From a virus, in the IMG/VR virus record IMGVR_UViG_3300017783_000056, positions 1-43,440 of that record: a stretch of DNA of 43,440 nucleotides; one strand, 5' to 3'. The position numbers and the translations under genes were made by a program. The notes beneath the pieces are model-generated. The model was given only the letters and a program-made list of their open reading frames with translations, made no database searches and had not been told where the DNA came from. How positions within the stretch are numbered: position 1 is the stretch's first letter; every line of letters starts with the position of its first letter. Positions 1 to 9,234 of the stretch are shown here, one piece after another.

Positions 1-875
1 ATTTTTTCAGCTAATCTGTAAATTACCATGAACTTTTTCTCATCCCAAGCTTTATAGTCAACCTCTAGATTAAAAATACCTGGAAGATTTAATTTTCTCC
101 AGTCATCTGCAATATAAGGCAAGACTTGTACAAATGCTCTATCTAAATCTACATCTTTTTCTTGTCTATCTTTAAGATACTGTGTTATTTCTTGCATAAC
201 ACCTATTGTAGGTGGTTGCATTCTAATAGTACCAGCAGAACGAGTTTTAATAACATAAGTTCTTTCTTTTTCGCTGTAATATGCTTCAATTTCTGAAGGC
301 ACAACAGAAGGTACTAGATTTTTAATAGAAAGTTCAATATCGACTTGTCTTTTTGTTTTCTCAGTTTTACCCTTTAAAATAATTTTATTTTCAGGTTCTG
401 GAAAAGATAAATCTCTAATGCTTAATAAAACAATAATTCTATCCTCTTCTAAAAGGTCTTTGTAAGATAATTTTTTATTATCCACGGTCAACTGTGTACA
501 TGATTCTACAATAGAATTCAACTTATCTTCCATGTCGATATAGTTGTTTTCGTCCATAGTTGAGAAATGTCTAATCTCTTTGGCTTTTGCCGATCTGATT
601 TGAATAATTAAATCAGCTGGGTAAAACTTACCTTTAGAAGGCAAAGTTTCTTTGTCTAAAGTGTGCCATCCTAACATTTCATCTGCAGATTTATCTGGTC
701 TTTGTTGACCAAATTTATCCATTTTTACTTTACCTAAACCAGTTGAAGAAATCTCATCGATCATCGCATTTGTTTCACCAGAATTTGATTCTTCTTGAGT
801 TCTCTTATTAATTTGGTCTTTGGCGTCTAGATGCTTCATTGCATCGCTGTCTTGATTTTTGTTGCTATCGCTCAT
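1..875 (-). CDS. Baseplate hub protein, T4 gp26-like (3' partial)
   Basis: The gene starts at the ATG whose complement is at 873-875 and runs off the left edge, so the C-terminus is missing (291 residues visible). The first 65 residues are polar and probably disordered. From about residue 68 there is a motif reading GWHTLD, then LPSKGKFYP, then a region ending FSTMDENNYIDMEDKLN. I associate this pattern with the T4 gp26-type baseplate hub subunits found in many T4-like phages. That family helps assemble the central hub of the baseplate under the tail tube. The stop codon of the small upstream gene lies one base before this start, so the two are probably translated together. Family assignment is from memory of the motif pattern, so it is moderate; the class of structural tail protein fits the late-gene neighbourhood. 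Confidence 0.5.
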   Translation of the reverse strand, partial: MSDSNKNQDSDAMKHLDAKDQINKRTQEESNSGETNAMIDEISSTGLGKVKMDKFGQQRPDKSADEMLGWHTLDKETLPSKGKFYPADLIIQIRSAKAKEIRHFSTMDENNYIDMEDKLNSIVESCTQLTVDNKKLSYKDLLEEDRIIVLLSIRDLSFPEPENKIILKGKTEKTKRQVDIELSIKNLVPSVVPSEIEAYYSEKERTYVIKTRSAGTIRMQPPTIGVMQEITQYLKDRQEKDVDLDRAFVQVLPYIADDWRKLNLPGIFNLEVDYKAWDEKKFMVIYRLAEK

Positions 876-876
876 A

Positions 877-1098
877 TTACTTTTTATTTAGGTTTTTGAC
901 AGTTTGTTTAATAAATGATTTTTGTTCTACGTCTTTTTTACTTAATTCTGCTTGAATTAACTGTCTAATCCAAGCGCTAACCGAAACTGGTCGCTCTTCG
1001 TTTTCTATCGCTTCATTTAAAATGACTCGATTAACACTAGCAACTTCGTCTTCAGTTAGAAGAACTTGGAGTTTTTTTGTTAATTTATGATTCGTCAT
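877..1098 (-). CDS. Small ribbon-helix-helix-like protein
   Basis: A 73-residue protein. Residues 7-16 (KKLQVLLTED) can form a short beta strand, followed by a helix at about 17-31 and a second helix at about 38-53 (VSAWIRQLIQAEL). This strand-helix-helix order resembles Arc/CopG/MetJ ribbon-helix-helix DNA-binding proteins, in which a dimer inserts a two-strand sheet into the major groove. The C-terminal 20 residues are basic. It is the first gene of a two-gene unit with the baseplate hub gene, separated from gp19 by a strong terminator, and has an AT-rich late-promoter-like element upstream at 1119-1135. It may be a small regulator or a virion assembly factor. The fold is inferred from pattern only. 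Confidence 0.45.
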   Translation of the reverse strand: MTNHKLTKKLQVLLTEDEVASVNRVILNEAIENEERPVSVSAWIRQLIQAELSKKDVEQKSFIKQTVKNLNKK

Positions 1099-1118
1099 AA
1101 TATTTTGATATGTTAATA

Positions 1119-1135
1119 ATATATTATATTTATCT
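1119..1135 (-). promoter_or_regulatory. Late-promoter-like element upstream of the ribbon-helix-helix gene
   Basis: On the minus strand this reads AGATAAATATAATATAT, a variant of the AGATATATAAATA element found before other structural genes in the window. It ends about 20 bases before the ATG, a plausible position. The same 17 bases also occur at 12838-12854 on the plus strand. Confidence 0.35.
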
Positions 1136-1143
1136 TACAAAAT

Positions 1144-1174
1144 AAAAGGAGGAACCATAAGGTGTCCTCCTTTT
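1144..1174 (-). terminator. Intrinsic terminator after gp19
   Basis: A perfect 10-bp stem (AAAAGGAGGA with TCCTCCTTTT) encloses an 11-base loop, directly downstream of the tail tube gene. It is flanked by A/T-rich sequence on both sides, so it may work in both directions; the main transcript here runs right to left and reads ATTTTG after the stem. Confidence 0.8.
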
Positions 1175-1185
1175 AAAAAAGTTTA

Positions 1186-1743
1186 TTAATTTAATTCTTC
1201 AGCCCAAACATCTGCTCTCCATGTAACTTCTAGGTCTGCAGCATCTGGTGCAGAGTAGTCTAGTGTACCTGTTAATGGTAAACCTGAAGTTATGAAACAA
1301 TCATCAAGTGTAATCTTTCTGTAGATGTCACCCTCTCTGTTGAACTGTACAATTACCATAGTACCGACGTAGTTCTTTTTAAGACCCATTTCGCCAGTTT
1401 CTGGGTTGTATGCAGCTCTGTACCATTGTCTCATAGTTTTGTATAAGTAAGCTTGGTTAGAGTCATTTAAGTTTAATGTAAATGCAACTGTAATATCTAG
1501 TGCAGTTTGGTCTGCCATACCTGCATACGATCTTGTACTAAACTTGTACTTTTGCTCAATTGGACCTACATCTCTATGAAGAGCTTCTAGTCCTGAAATT
1601 GTTTTTACATGCTGAAGCAATAATTCTTGACCAGCAACACCATCCGGAGGTAGTATTGTCACCTCAAATAGGTTAGCCTGTACTGGTTCAAAATTTTTGC
1701 CCTTTTTGGACGTTTGGTCCTCTGAATAATGTGGTAAAGCCAT
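1186..1743 (-). CDS. gp19: Tail tube protein gp19
   Basis: A 185-residue protein close in length to T4 gp19 (163 residues). It forms the stacked hexameric rings of the inner tail tube through which DNA passes. Recognisable family features are the N-terminal segment with FEVTILPP near residue 26, a central beta-rich domain with ISGLEALHRDVGP and YKFSTRSYAGM, and a C-terminal stretch ending in LEVTWRADVWAEE. It lies directly downstream of the sheath gene gp18, the same order as in T4 (18 then 19). It has its own late-type promoter 19 bases upstream and a strong terminator downstream, fitting a protein needed in many copies late in infection. Confidence 0.9.
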   Translation of the reverse strand: MALPHYSEDQTSKKGKNFEPVQANLFEVTILPPDGVAGQELLLQHVKTISGLEALHRDVGPIEQKYKFSTRSYAGMADQTALDITVAFTLNLNDSNQAYLYKTMRQWYRAAYNPETGEMGLKKNYVGTMVIVQFNREGDIYRKITLDDCFITSGLPLTGTLDYSAPDAADLEVTWRADVWAEELN

Positions 1744-1761
1744 ATCTTTAATTTCTTATTT

Positions 1762-1774
1762 TATTTATATATCT
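1762..1774 (-). promoter_or_regulatory. Late promoter of gp19
   Basis: The minus strand reads AGATATATAAATA, which contains the exact T4 late -10 box TATAAATA. It sits 19 bases before the gp19 ATG, giving a leader of about 12 bases. Confidence 0.75.
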
Positions 1775-1781
1775 GTTTTTA

Positions 1782-4610
1782 TTATGCGAAGTTTCCAGTT
1801 GCGATTTCTCCAGTATTTAAGATTGTTACTCTCGATACTAAGATTTCAAGACCTTTAACTGGCTCAACAAATGTATCTAAAATACCCATATTATTATCGA
1901 TTACCTCGTTAGTGTTGTTTGTACCGTCCATAATGTTTCTATAGTCGTAAACACCTCCGTCCTTTTTCACTGATTCCATAAATGAATCTGCTAAAGTTTT
2001 AATCTCTAATCTCGTTTGAGCATTGTTAAACTCGAATAAGTAGTTCTTTAAGATTTCTGCTAAACCGTCTTCAATGTAAATCATTGCTTCTCTTACGTGA
2101 GCTGAAGACAATGCTGATTGAATTCCTTGCTGTGCAGTCTTATTACCTTTGATTGTTAAACCAACGCCTCTTTCGAAAACGATTGGGTTGTAACCAAATG
2201 GCTCTAAGAAATCTCTATCTGATTTATCGAATGCAAATTCTAGACCTTGTACACCTGTACCACCTACAACACCTCTTCTTGGGCCTGCGATGATTGACCA
2301 TGGTAATGCGTCTAAATATTTGTCGATATAATTGTTAGATACGTAAGCTGCTGGTGGAATTACTTTAACTCTACCATTTTCTAACACATTAAGACCAGGA
2401 CCATAGTAGAATCCGTAGTTTGCGCCTTCATTGATAGAAGGTAATGTGTAGATTGCATCAGGGTTAAGGTCTAAATTACCTCCAGTTGAAACTAATCTTG
2501 CTTGGAACACACCTTGTGAGTCTAAGAATGAAGGATTAGTTGCAGCTTTAAATTCTTTAACCATCGGTGCGTTTAAGATAGCTGAAGCGTTTTGTCTTTC
2601 TTTACAAAGTTGCGATAATTGCTCTTTGTTTAAGATTGTACCGCCTTGGCCTAATGAACCGAATGTGTCAATGATGTATCTAAATGTAATTGCGTCTTTG
2701 TCAATTAATGTATTTGCTAAACCTGTACCCGGAATCATTGCATCTAATAATTCTTTGATAGTTTTCTCAGATTGAGTTGCACCATCTAATGGGAACATAG
2801 TATATGTTGACGTAGATTCTTCATATCTCTTAAGAGCATATAATGGTTTGTCAATAATATGTCTAGAAACACTAAATCTATAAATTGTGTTATCACCAAC
2901 TGTTTCTTTTTTGATTCTTTTAATTCTTGCAGCTTTGCCTCCGTCTGCTTTTACATACATACCAACTTTGATGGTTGACCAGTCAAAGACATCTGATGCT
3001 GTAGCTACAGTGAAAGTAAATTCTCCAGCTGAAGTATTGTTGTGTGTATATGCACCGCCACCTGCTGGGAACATTACTGCTCTGTCATTTGCTGAAATGT
3101 CATATTGTACAAAGTCTTCAGTTGCAACGTGTACGAATGGTAAAATAGTTGATAAGTTACCAGTATATTCTGTTGCATCGAATCCAACTGCACCAACTGG
3201 GTTGATTTCAGTTTTCAAAGTACCGTTGTAATCAACATTTTCAGTAATAATACCTACTTCAACAAATTCTCCTGAGTTAGTACTCTTTAAGAACTTACCT
3301 GATAAGCCGTTAGCTGTAATAGTTGCAGTATCAACAATGATAACACCTTCTGCGTTAACTGTTACTGGCACACTAGCACCAAACTCTGCAGCTACTTGTC
3401 CTGCTTGTGAATAATTTTCGTAAATTGAAACGTCTGCTGCACCTGATAATGTATAAACTGTATCAGAACCTACTAAATCGATATCTGTAACTTGTACATA
3501 CTCACCGTCTACTGCTGAAACAAACCAGCTTCCTACTAAAATATCTGCACTAACTCCTGTGCCGTCGTAATCTTTAATAGTTAATGAAGAACCATTAATT
3601 TCTACAACTTTATTTAAATTAGCAACTGTGTTAGGTGATATAGCTTGATTAACTCTATGTGAAAGTAGTTGATAATCTTGATATATGTTAAATCCGTTAC
3701 CTACTAAATCAATTTGTGATAAAGCATCTTCGTTAACTGCACAGAATAAACCTGTTCTTCTTGCTTCTATGTTAATTAAAGTTTCAATGTATAATTGACG
3801 ACCTTCATTATCCATAAATTCAGGAATTAATGAACCAGAATATTGTGCCAATAATGATACTTCTCTTAAATTAGTAAATTTAGCTAATTCAGATCTTAAT
3901 AGACCTTGAGATGTAAACATTCCACCATATGTTGGATCGTTATTTAATTCGCTTGCATCAAATTTACCTTTGAAGATGAAAACATCTACCATGTAATCTG
4001 ATACGTATTCTAAAGGATCGATACCTTCTGGAATGTTTGCTTCTCCGTACCATTCTCTTGCTGTCATTTCAAAACCAGCTGTGTTAGCAGCTTGTCTTAC
4101 GATAATAGTAATCGGGTCTTGTTTGATATTTACAAAAGAAATTGCGTTATTTGAAGAAGATTCAGTGTTGTTTGCAGATTGCAATACTTTTAAATCTGAA
4201 GGAACCCAGAATTTATCAGTGTCAAATACTGAACTGTATTGTACGCTTTGTGGAATATCGCTTAAACCTTCTTGAGAAGAGTTTGTAGCTGGAGAAACTA
4301 AAGCAACTCTATCTGCAGTATCAGCAATCGTTAAATTAAGCGCTAAAATTGGCCCTCTTGAAAGAGTTTCAATTGCCGATCTGTGGAAGTACATTCCTTT
4401 TTTCTCTAATGACTTGTCAATTCCGCCGAAAATTTGAGTAAATTGCTCAACATTTTCAATGTAAACTGGGATGTTGTATGGACCTTTTTTCGATCTACCA
4501 ACAACCAATCTAATAGTTTCAGCAGGGATATTAACCGTCTGTGATTTGTCAAACTCTAGACGATATACGCCTGAGCTCTTGAACTGTTGTAATTGAGGAC
4601 TTAATGCCAT
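1782..4610 (-). CDS. gp18: Contractile tail sheath protein gp18
   Basis: A 942-residue tail sheath subunit; six-fold rings of this protein surround the tube and contract to drive it into the host. The N-terminus (SSGVYRLEFDKS, then RLVVGRSKKGPYN and YIENVEQFTQIFGG) and the C-terminal third (PWSIIAGPRRG, FEFNNAQTRLEIK, GLEILVSRV) are typical of T4-like sheaths. T4 gp18 has 659 residues, so this one is about 280 longer. The extra length lies in the middle (roughly residues 320-620), a beta-rich, Gly/Thr/Val-rich region probably exposed on the outside of the tail. The gene sits between gp17 and gp19 as in T4. The start is supported by late promoter elements at 4639-4651 and 4669-4676. Confidence 0.92.
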   Translation of the reverse strand: MALSPQLQQFKSSGVYRLEFDKSQTVNIPAETIRLVVGRSKKGPYNIPVYIENVEQFTQIFGGIDKSLEKKGMYFHRSAIETLSRGPILALNLTIADTADRVALVSPATNSSQEGLSDIPQSVQYSSVFDTDKFWVPSDLKVLQSANNTESSSNNAISFVNIKQDPITIIVRQAANTAGFEMTAREWYGEANIPEGIDPLEYVSDYMVDVFIFKGKFDASELNNDPTYGGMFTSQGLLRSELAKFTNLREVSLLAQYSGSLIPEFMDNEGRQLYIETLINIEARRTGLFCAVNEDALSQIDLVGNGFNIYQDYQLLSHRVNQAISPNTVANLNKVVEINGSSLTIKDYDGTGVSADILVGSWFVSAVDGEYVQVTDIDLVGSDTVYTLSGAADVSIYENYSQAGQVAAEFGASVPVTVNAEGVIIVDTATITANGLSGKFLKSTNSGEFVEVGIITENVDYNGTLKTEINPVGAVGFDATEYTGNLSTILPFVHVATEDFVQYDISANDRAVMFPAGGGAYTHNNTSAGEFTFTVATASDVFDWSTIKVGMYVKADGGKAARIKRIKKETVGDNTIYRFSVSRHIIDKPLYALKRYEESTSTYTMFPLDGATQSEKTIKELLDAMIPGTGLANTLIDKDAITFRYIIDTFGSLGQGGTILNKEQLSQLCKERQNASAILNAPMVKEFKAATNPSFLDSQGVFQARLVSTGGNLDLNPDAIYTLPSINEGANYGFYYGPGLNVLENGRVKVIPPAAYVSNNYIDKYLDALPWSIIAGPRRGVVGGTGVQGLEFAFDKSDRDFLEPFGYNPIVFERGVGLTIKGNKTAQQGIQSALSSAHVREAMIYIEDGLAEILKNYLFEFNNAQTRLEIKTLADSFMESVKKDGGVYDYRNIMDGTNNTNEVIDNNMGILDTFVEPVKGLEILVSRVTILNTGEIATGNFA

Positions 4611-4638
4611 AGTTGTTCTATTTTATTTTTTTGTTCTT

Positions 4639-4676
4639 TTATTATATATCTATTCTAAATCTCGAATTTATTTATA
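4639..4676 (-). promoter_or_regulatory. Tandem late promoters of gp18
   Basis: Two elements on the minus strand. TATAAATA at 4669-4676 overlaps the gp17 stop codon; AGATATATAATAA at 4639-4651 lies 29 bases before the gp18 ATG. Tandem late boxes would fit the high demand for sheath protein. Confidence 0.65.
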
Positions 4677-6498
4677 TCAAGTCATAAATGTCATATTGTA
4701 AATCTCCGTCAGTTGCATTGTCTTTATATAGTACTTTTTCCATTACGTCATGTATGTCTGGTTCTATAAAATCTAATAACTCTTCTACAAAATCTGCATA
4801 ATCCGTTGTGTTAAAAAATTCAGTAGAACTAATCACTGTCATGATTATATCGTCGTTACCCATTTGTGCACCATAACCACCTCTAGGTAAAGCACCAAAT
4901 AAACTAGCTTCGCTGATAGTTTCATCGTGTGTTAAATCTAATCTATTTATCTTGTAAAGTTTAGCAAAATTCTGACAAAATATAGCTTTATTATCTGATT
5001 TAATTTTAATTCCTGGTTTTAAAGTTTTAGAATCGTGACGATGCCTAAATTTAACTACCATTTCATCATCAAAGTCGTTTCTTTGTGGAAAAACAGATTT
5101 TAAATATTGAAACAATACAGAACCGTATGTGTTATATTCTACAATCATTTTTACATTCTCTGAATAAAATAAATCAACAGATAATGTATATAATACTTTA
5201 GCAAAATCTTCTATTACATGTTCGTTCGATCTAAAGCACGCTACTTGTTCGAATTTAAAAAAATCATACATTGCACCAGGATTAATTGAATTTTCTATTT
5301 CAGTTTTATTCATAGGTGATATTTCAAAAATATTGATTACGGATGCGTCTCCTCCGTTTCCTTCAGCAATATCTACAGAAAATAACCAAAACTTTTGTTT
5401 ATTCTTTGTATCTTCTGTATCAAAATCAGGTCTCCATTTTAAATGGCCTTCAACGTCAATTGATATATTTTCAAATTCTTCAAAATCATGATAGACATAG
5501 TCTTTCATTCTTTTTCTCATTTTTTTCATATCTACTGGGTCTAATAGTAAATTAGAACTTGAAACGAATTCATTACCATATTGTTTATTAAATGCTTCAA
5601 TAGAACCTAGGTTTCCAAGTTCTCTTTGGTACCATGCGTCGTCTCTGTCAGGATGTTCCCACCAGTCGATACGCATAGCATGATATTCATTATCGCCTCT
5701 ATCTGCTGCTGCGTATATTTCGTAAAATTTATTGAATCCATTTGGTGTTGATGTAATTGTAATTCTAGAAACCTTAGAAGCCGACAGTGTAGGATATACG
5801 TTTTCATAAAATGAATCGGCAATAGAAGGGTGTATATGGGCAAACTCATCAAGATATAAATTATGAATCGTAAAACCAATACCTGATTTTGCAGTAGTTG
5901 ATTGACCCATCAAACGACAACCATTATCACATCTTACGTTCATCACATCATATTTGATAATACCAGGTTTCATAAAAAATGGAAGATTTTCTACAACCGT
6001 TTTTGCTTTATCAATAATTTCTTTAGTTGAATCAGATTTGTTAGCTAAAAGAAGTGTATTCTTATCTGTATTAAAAGTTAAATACCATGCATTAAAAATA
6101 CTGGCAGTAACTGTTTTACCCATTTGACGAGAAGCTAGTACAATGTTAAATCTTTCATGTTGAAAGTTTCTTAACATTTTTTTTTGATAATCTCTTAACT
6201 TTACTTGTTGAATGCCGTTATCGGTCATAACTACTGCATACTTTTCTGCAAAATATACAATATCTGTTGCACATCTAGCTAATTCTGCAACTTCTTCGTC
6301 TGTGTATTCAAAAACTATATTACCTTTACGTAAAAATTGTTTACCTTCATAAAAGGGCATGGCAACCTTAGGTCTAAAACCTTGGTCCATAGCCAATAAC
6401 AAGTCATTAACTTGCTTTGTTGACCACACGATTCTTTCTGATGCAACCTCAGTTTCATCCTTTGGAATCCATTTATTATCTCCTACGTAATCGCTCAT
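4672..6498 (-). CDS. gp17: Terminase large subunit gp17
   Basis: A 608-residue packaging motor, the same size as T4 gp17 (610). The N-terminal ATPase pumps DNA into the prohead and the C-terminal nuclease cuts the concatemer. Visible motifs: Walker A SRQMGKT at residues 123-129, Walker B LYLDEFA at 215-221 with its catalytic Glu, and coupling motif ITSTPNG at 248-254. In the RNase H-like nuclease domain the first acidic residue is in FSVDIAEG (about 374-380), a second acid is in VEYNTYGS (about 453-460), and a third is in the GNDDIIMTV segment near residue 560. It begins 3 bases after the gp16 stop, so the two terminase genes are co-transcribed, as in T4. Confidence 0.95.
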   Translation of the reverse strand: MSDYVGDNKWIPKDETEVASERIVWSTKQVNDLLLAMDQGFRPKVAMPFYEGKQFLRKGNIVFEYTDEEVAELARCATDIVYFAEKYAVVMTDNGIQQVKLRDYQKKMLRNFQHERFNIVLASRQMGKTVTASIFNAWYLTFNTDKNTLLLANKSDSTKEIIDKAKTVVENLPFFMKPGIIKYDVMNVRCDNGCRLMGQSTTAKSGIGFTIHNLYLDEFAHIHPSIADSFYENVYPTLSASKVSRITITSTPNGFNKFYEIYAAADRGDNEYHAMRIDWWEHPDRDDAWYQRELGNLGSIEAFNKQYGNEFVSSSNLLLDPVDMKKMRKRMKDYVYHDFEEFENISIDVEGHLKWRPDFDTEDTKNKQKFWLFSVDIAEGNGGDASVINIFEISPMNKTEIENSINPGAMYDFFKFEQVACFRSNEHVIEDFAKVLYTLSVDLFYSENVKMIVEYNTYGSVLFQYLKSVFPQRNDFDDEMVVKFRHRHDSKTLKPGIKIKSDNKAIFCQNFAKLYKINRLDLTHDETISEASLFGALPRGGYGAQMGNDDIIMTVISSTEFFNTTDYADFVEELLDFIEPDIHDVMEKVLYKDNATDGDLQYDIYDLI

Positions 6499-6501
6499 TT
6501 A

Positions 6502-7173
6502 TTAGTTTTCTTCTGCTTCTACGTCCTCTATATCATCCTCTTCAGTAGTTCCACCATTAATTCCTGCTTGAATTGCAGCCATTAAATCCTTTGTCCCTCT
6601 TTGAATATTTTTATTTTCAGTTGAACCGCCTGCCTCTTCAATTTCTCTAGTATCTTCTCTCTTTTTATAGATTTCAATATCTCTAGCAATTCTTTTAGTA
6701 GATTCTTCAGCTGCCATTAAATACATTGTTTGAGATTTAATTATATCTAACATTGATTTTTGTAAAGTTGCAAGAACCTCAAACATTCTTGGAGCTAATT
6801 CACCAGAATCAATAGTTTCTAAAAGAGTAGTCAATGCCTTTTCACCTGCTTGTAATTGATAAATTAAAGAAGACATTGTCATTTCGTCCATTTTCTTTTT
6901 GGCTGCAATATATTCATCCTTTTCAATGATATCTGCATCTAAATAAAACTTCATTAAACTGGTAATTGTCTTTTGTGCCTTTTTAGTTGCACCTGATTTT
7001 AATTCAGTATAATTGACGATCGGAGCCATATCTGTTGGACGAGATTTTATAGGTAAATCTCGAGGATCGCTTTCAACATCTAGTGTATTATCACCTATTA
7101 AATCGTCCAATTCTTTACGAATCTCATCTGCTTGTTCAGAAATAGTTCGTTTCTTATTGTTTTCTTCGCTCAT
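6502..7173 (-). CDS. gp16: Terminase small subunit gp16-like
   Basis: A 223-residue, mostly helical, acidic-ended protein immediately upstream of gp17. The core at about residues 75-170 is predicted helical. It contains APRMFEVLATLQKSMLDIIKSQ, which resembles the T4 gp16 stretch with HMEVFATLMGQM in both spacing and sequence. Small subunits form rings that recognise DNA and stimulate the gp17 ATPase and nuclease. The highly charged C-terminus (TTEEDDIEDVEAEEN) is longer than in T4. Position and the central motif make the call fairly secure; T4 gp16 is shorter (164 residues). Confidence 0.75.
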   Translation of the reverse strand: MSEENNKKRTISEQADEIRKELDDLIGDNTLDVESDPRDLPIKSRPTDMAPIVNYTELKSGATKKAQKTITSLMKFYLDADIIEKDEYIAAKKKMDEMTMSSLIYQLQAGEKALTTLLETIDSGELAPRMFEVLATLQKSMLDIIKSQTMYLMAAEESTKRIARDIEIYKKREDTREIEEAGGSTENKNIQRGTKDLMAAIQAGINGGTTEEDDIEDVEAEEN

Positions 7174-7185
7174 ATTATTATATTA

Positions 7186-7199
7186 TATTCTATATATCT
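7186..7199 (-). promoter_or_regulatory. Late promoter of the terminase operon
   Basis: The minus strand reads AGATATATAGAATA, 13 bases before the gp16 ATG. It keeps the AGATATATA part shared by the other late elements here but departs from TATAAATA downstream. Confidence 0.55.
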
Positions 7200-7235
7200 A
7201 AGAAAAATACTTGTAACAAATTTAGTCAAAAATTG

Positions 7236-9206
7236 TTACCTGTTTTGATTATACCTTCTTAATTGAATAGAAGGAATTGCATTATCTATGATTTTAGCAA
7301 GATGATTATCTCTAACAACATATTGTTGAAGAATATTAACATGTTGTTCTGATTCTATTACCTTAGAGAATAATCTAACATTAGTCATTTCTAATTTACC
7401 TGGCATAAGTGACCATTGTTTACTAGTATTCCAATTATATGGTAAATTGTAATCGTGTGTTTGGTTTAATACACTTGTAATAGTTTCTTGTGTTGAATTA
7501 GCAGTTTGCCAATTATTCATTGGGTCTAATCTATATAAATTTGTATTCATCGACCCATATTTATTGTTTAGATTAAATACTAAACCATACCATGTTCCAT
7601 TTTCTAAAGGAGAATCAAAATTATATGATTGTATATCTGAATTAATTTTAATGTTTATTTCAGATTGATTTGTTGATATTTCTAAACCTTCGTTACCAAC
7701 TTTACCACTAATAAGTGTTTGCTGCCCAATATTTGATGTAAAATTAGGTCTAAACCAAAGCGTTACTGCTAAATTTTCACTAGTTGAAAGTTTTGAAGCT
7801 CTTTTGTAAACTAACGCTTCTATGCCTAAATCTTTGATAGTGCTTAAATCATAGAAATTTTTACTAATAATAGTCCACTTGTTTCTTATTTGTTTATCAG
7901 AAATTAAAAGTTGATTATGAATTCTATCTCTAATACCATCACCGACTGGTGTAAATACAGTTTGATATTGTTCTGGTTTTGAGGTTTGTTGATATTCTTT
8001 TTTAATTTCTTCTCCAAAAACTTCTTCAACACCTGTTGTTAAATCATCTAATTCTGATTCTAAAATAGCATCATTAGAAGGGTCACCTGAATTAAATAAA
8101 GTACTTGTACGCTCTTCATATTTTTTAAGTAATACTCTCCAATATGTCATGTCCATATTAAATTCATCTGCAAAGGCAACTGAACTTACTTCATACATTC
8201 TATTCATTAATGGAAAATAAAGATAATCTCTGCTTATTGGACTTAAATTAGGTCCAAACGCAGATTCAAATTGAGTTTTAGTAATATGAATTTCAAAATC
8301 TTCAAAGCCCATTCCAAAAATATCATATTGGAACGTTTGTTCTGGCATAGCGTTATCCGGTACCATGATTTTAAACTCGCCCTGTTCTTTTACATTATAT
8401 AGTGAATATTCCATCAAAATCACATCACTCGATCTTTTATCAGGCTCTACTCTAAAATATTTAACAGGATGACCCCACATTTCTGTAGAAATATCACTTA
8501 TTTGAGAGTAAATCTTAGATGGTTTTGCTAAATCATATGGGTTCCACATAGCATCAGTACATTCTGCTACTATATTTGCACACCCATTTGCTAAATAAGG
8601 GTCTACACAATCTGTACAAAACTGAGGACATGATTCAATTGTACCATCTACTTGTTCCACTTCAAACTCTGTAGATATTAAAGTTAAACTACTTAAAGAA
8701 GACAATCTATCTACTGTAAATTTTAAATCTATCCAAAGAGGTTTAGTTCCGTCAAAAGTTAAACCTAAAATATCTCTAGGCCCTGCACCTATATTCAAAG
8801 GCCTTAATTCTGACATTTGGCCTCCATCTGAATCTAATGGATTTTGAGACCATCTAAACTCCATTTCAAATTGATTATTTGGGTCTGGAGTTAAATAAAA
8901 TTCTATATTTTCTGCTGTAAAGGGTGCTGGCTCAACTATTGTAAATTCAGTTGGAGAAATTACGTTATCTACTGTTAAAACATGATTTACAACTATAAAT
9001 TTATCCCCTGATGCTAAATTAAGATTTGTGTTTATACCAAAAACCGAATTGGTACCACCAACCATTGTTAATCCACCAACTGTATTTGGATTACTTAGAC
9101 CTACTAAAACAGACCAAGAATTAATCCCAGTTACATTTTGATATGGTTCTACTAATCTAGCAAAAAGAATATCACCGATCTCATCGGCTGTAAAGTTATT
9201 TACCAT
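7236..9206 (-). CDS. Neck protein, gp14-like, with C-terminal LamG-like domain
   Basis: A 656-residue structural protein with three parts. Residues 1-190 are beta-rich and unrecognised. A cysteine cluster of six Cys lies at 193-216 (CPQFCTDC and following). Residues about 280-370 contain FEIHITKTQF and DYLYFPLMNRMYEV, which parallel the T4 gp14 neck protein (a DLIYFPMDNSLFEI-type motif). Residues 475-620 (LAVTLWFRPNF, then QTLISGKVGNEGLEIST, then GTWYGLVFNLNN) look like a laminin-G/concanavalin-type jelly roll. gp14 joins the filled head to the tail; T4 gp14 is only 256 residues, so this would be an enlarged form carrying a possible glycan-binding domain on the neck. Its position upstream of gp16 fits the T4 order 13-14-15-16. 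The gp14 relation is a pattern match by eye. Confidence 0.45.
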   Translation of the reverse strand: MVNNFTADEIGDILFARLVEPYQNVTGINSWSVLVGLSNPNTVGGLTMVGGTNSVFGINTNLNLASGDKFIVVNHVLTVDNVISPTEFTIVEPAPFTAENIEFYLTPDPNNQFEMEFRWSQNPLDSDGGQMSELRPLNIGAGPRDILGLTFDGTKPLWIDLKFTVDRLSSLSSLTLISTEFEVEQVDGTIESCPQFCTDCVDPYLANGCANIVAECTDAMWNPYDLAKPSKIYSQISDISTEMWGHPVKYFRVEPDKRSSDVILMEYSLYNVKEQGEFKIMVPDNAMPEQTFQYDIFGMGFEDFEIHITKTQFESAFGPNLSPISRDYLYFPLMNRMYEVSSVAFADEFNMDMTYWRVLLKKYEERTSTLFNSGDPSNDAILESELDDLTTGVEEVFGEEIKKEYQQTSKPEQYQTVFTPVGDGIRDRIHNQLLISDKQIRNKWTIISKNFYDLSTIKDLGIEALVYKRASKLSTSENLAVTLWFRPNFTSNIGQQTLISGKVGNEGLEISTNQSEINIKINSDIQSYNFDSPLENGTWYGLVFNLNNKYGSMNTNLYRLDPMNNWQTANSTQETITSVLNQTHDYNLPYNWNTSKQWSLMPGKLEMTNVRLFSKVIESEQHVNILQQYVVRDNHLAKIIDNAIPSIQLRRYNQNR

Positions 9207-9234
9207 TAAATTTGATGACGCAACGTCTTATTTT

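Noticed and set aside
2887-4275. Plus-strand ORFs inside gp18, one with a signal-peptide-like start
   Set aside because: They lie wholly within the sheath gene and are open only because of its codon composition.
5607-5879. 90-residue minus-strand ORF inside gp17
   Set aside because: Out-of-frame shadow of the terminase gene with low-complexity composition.
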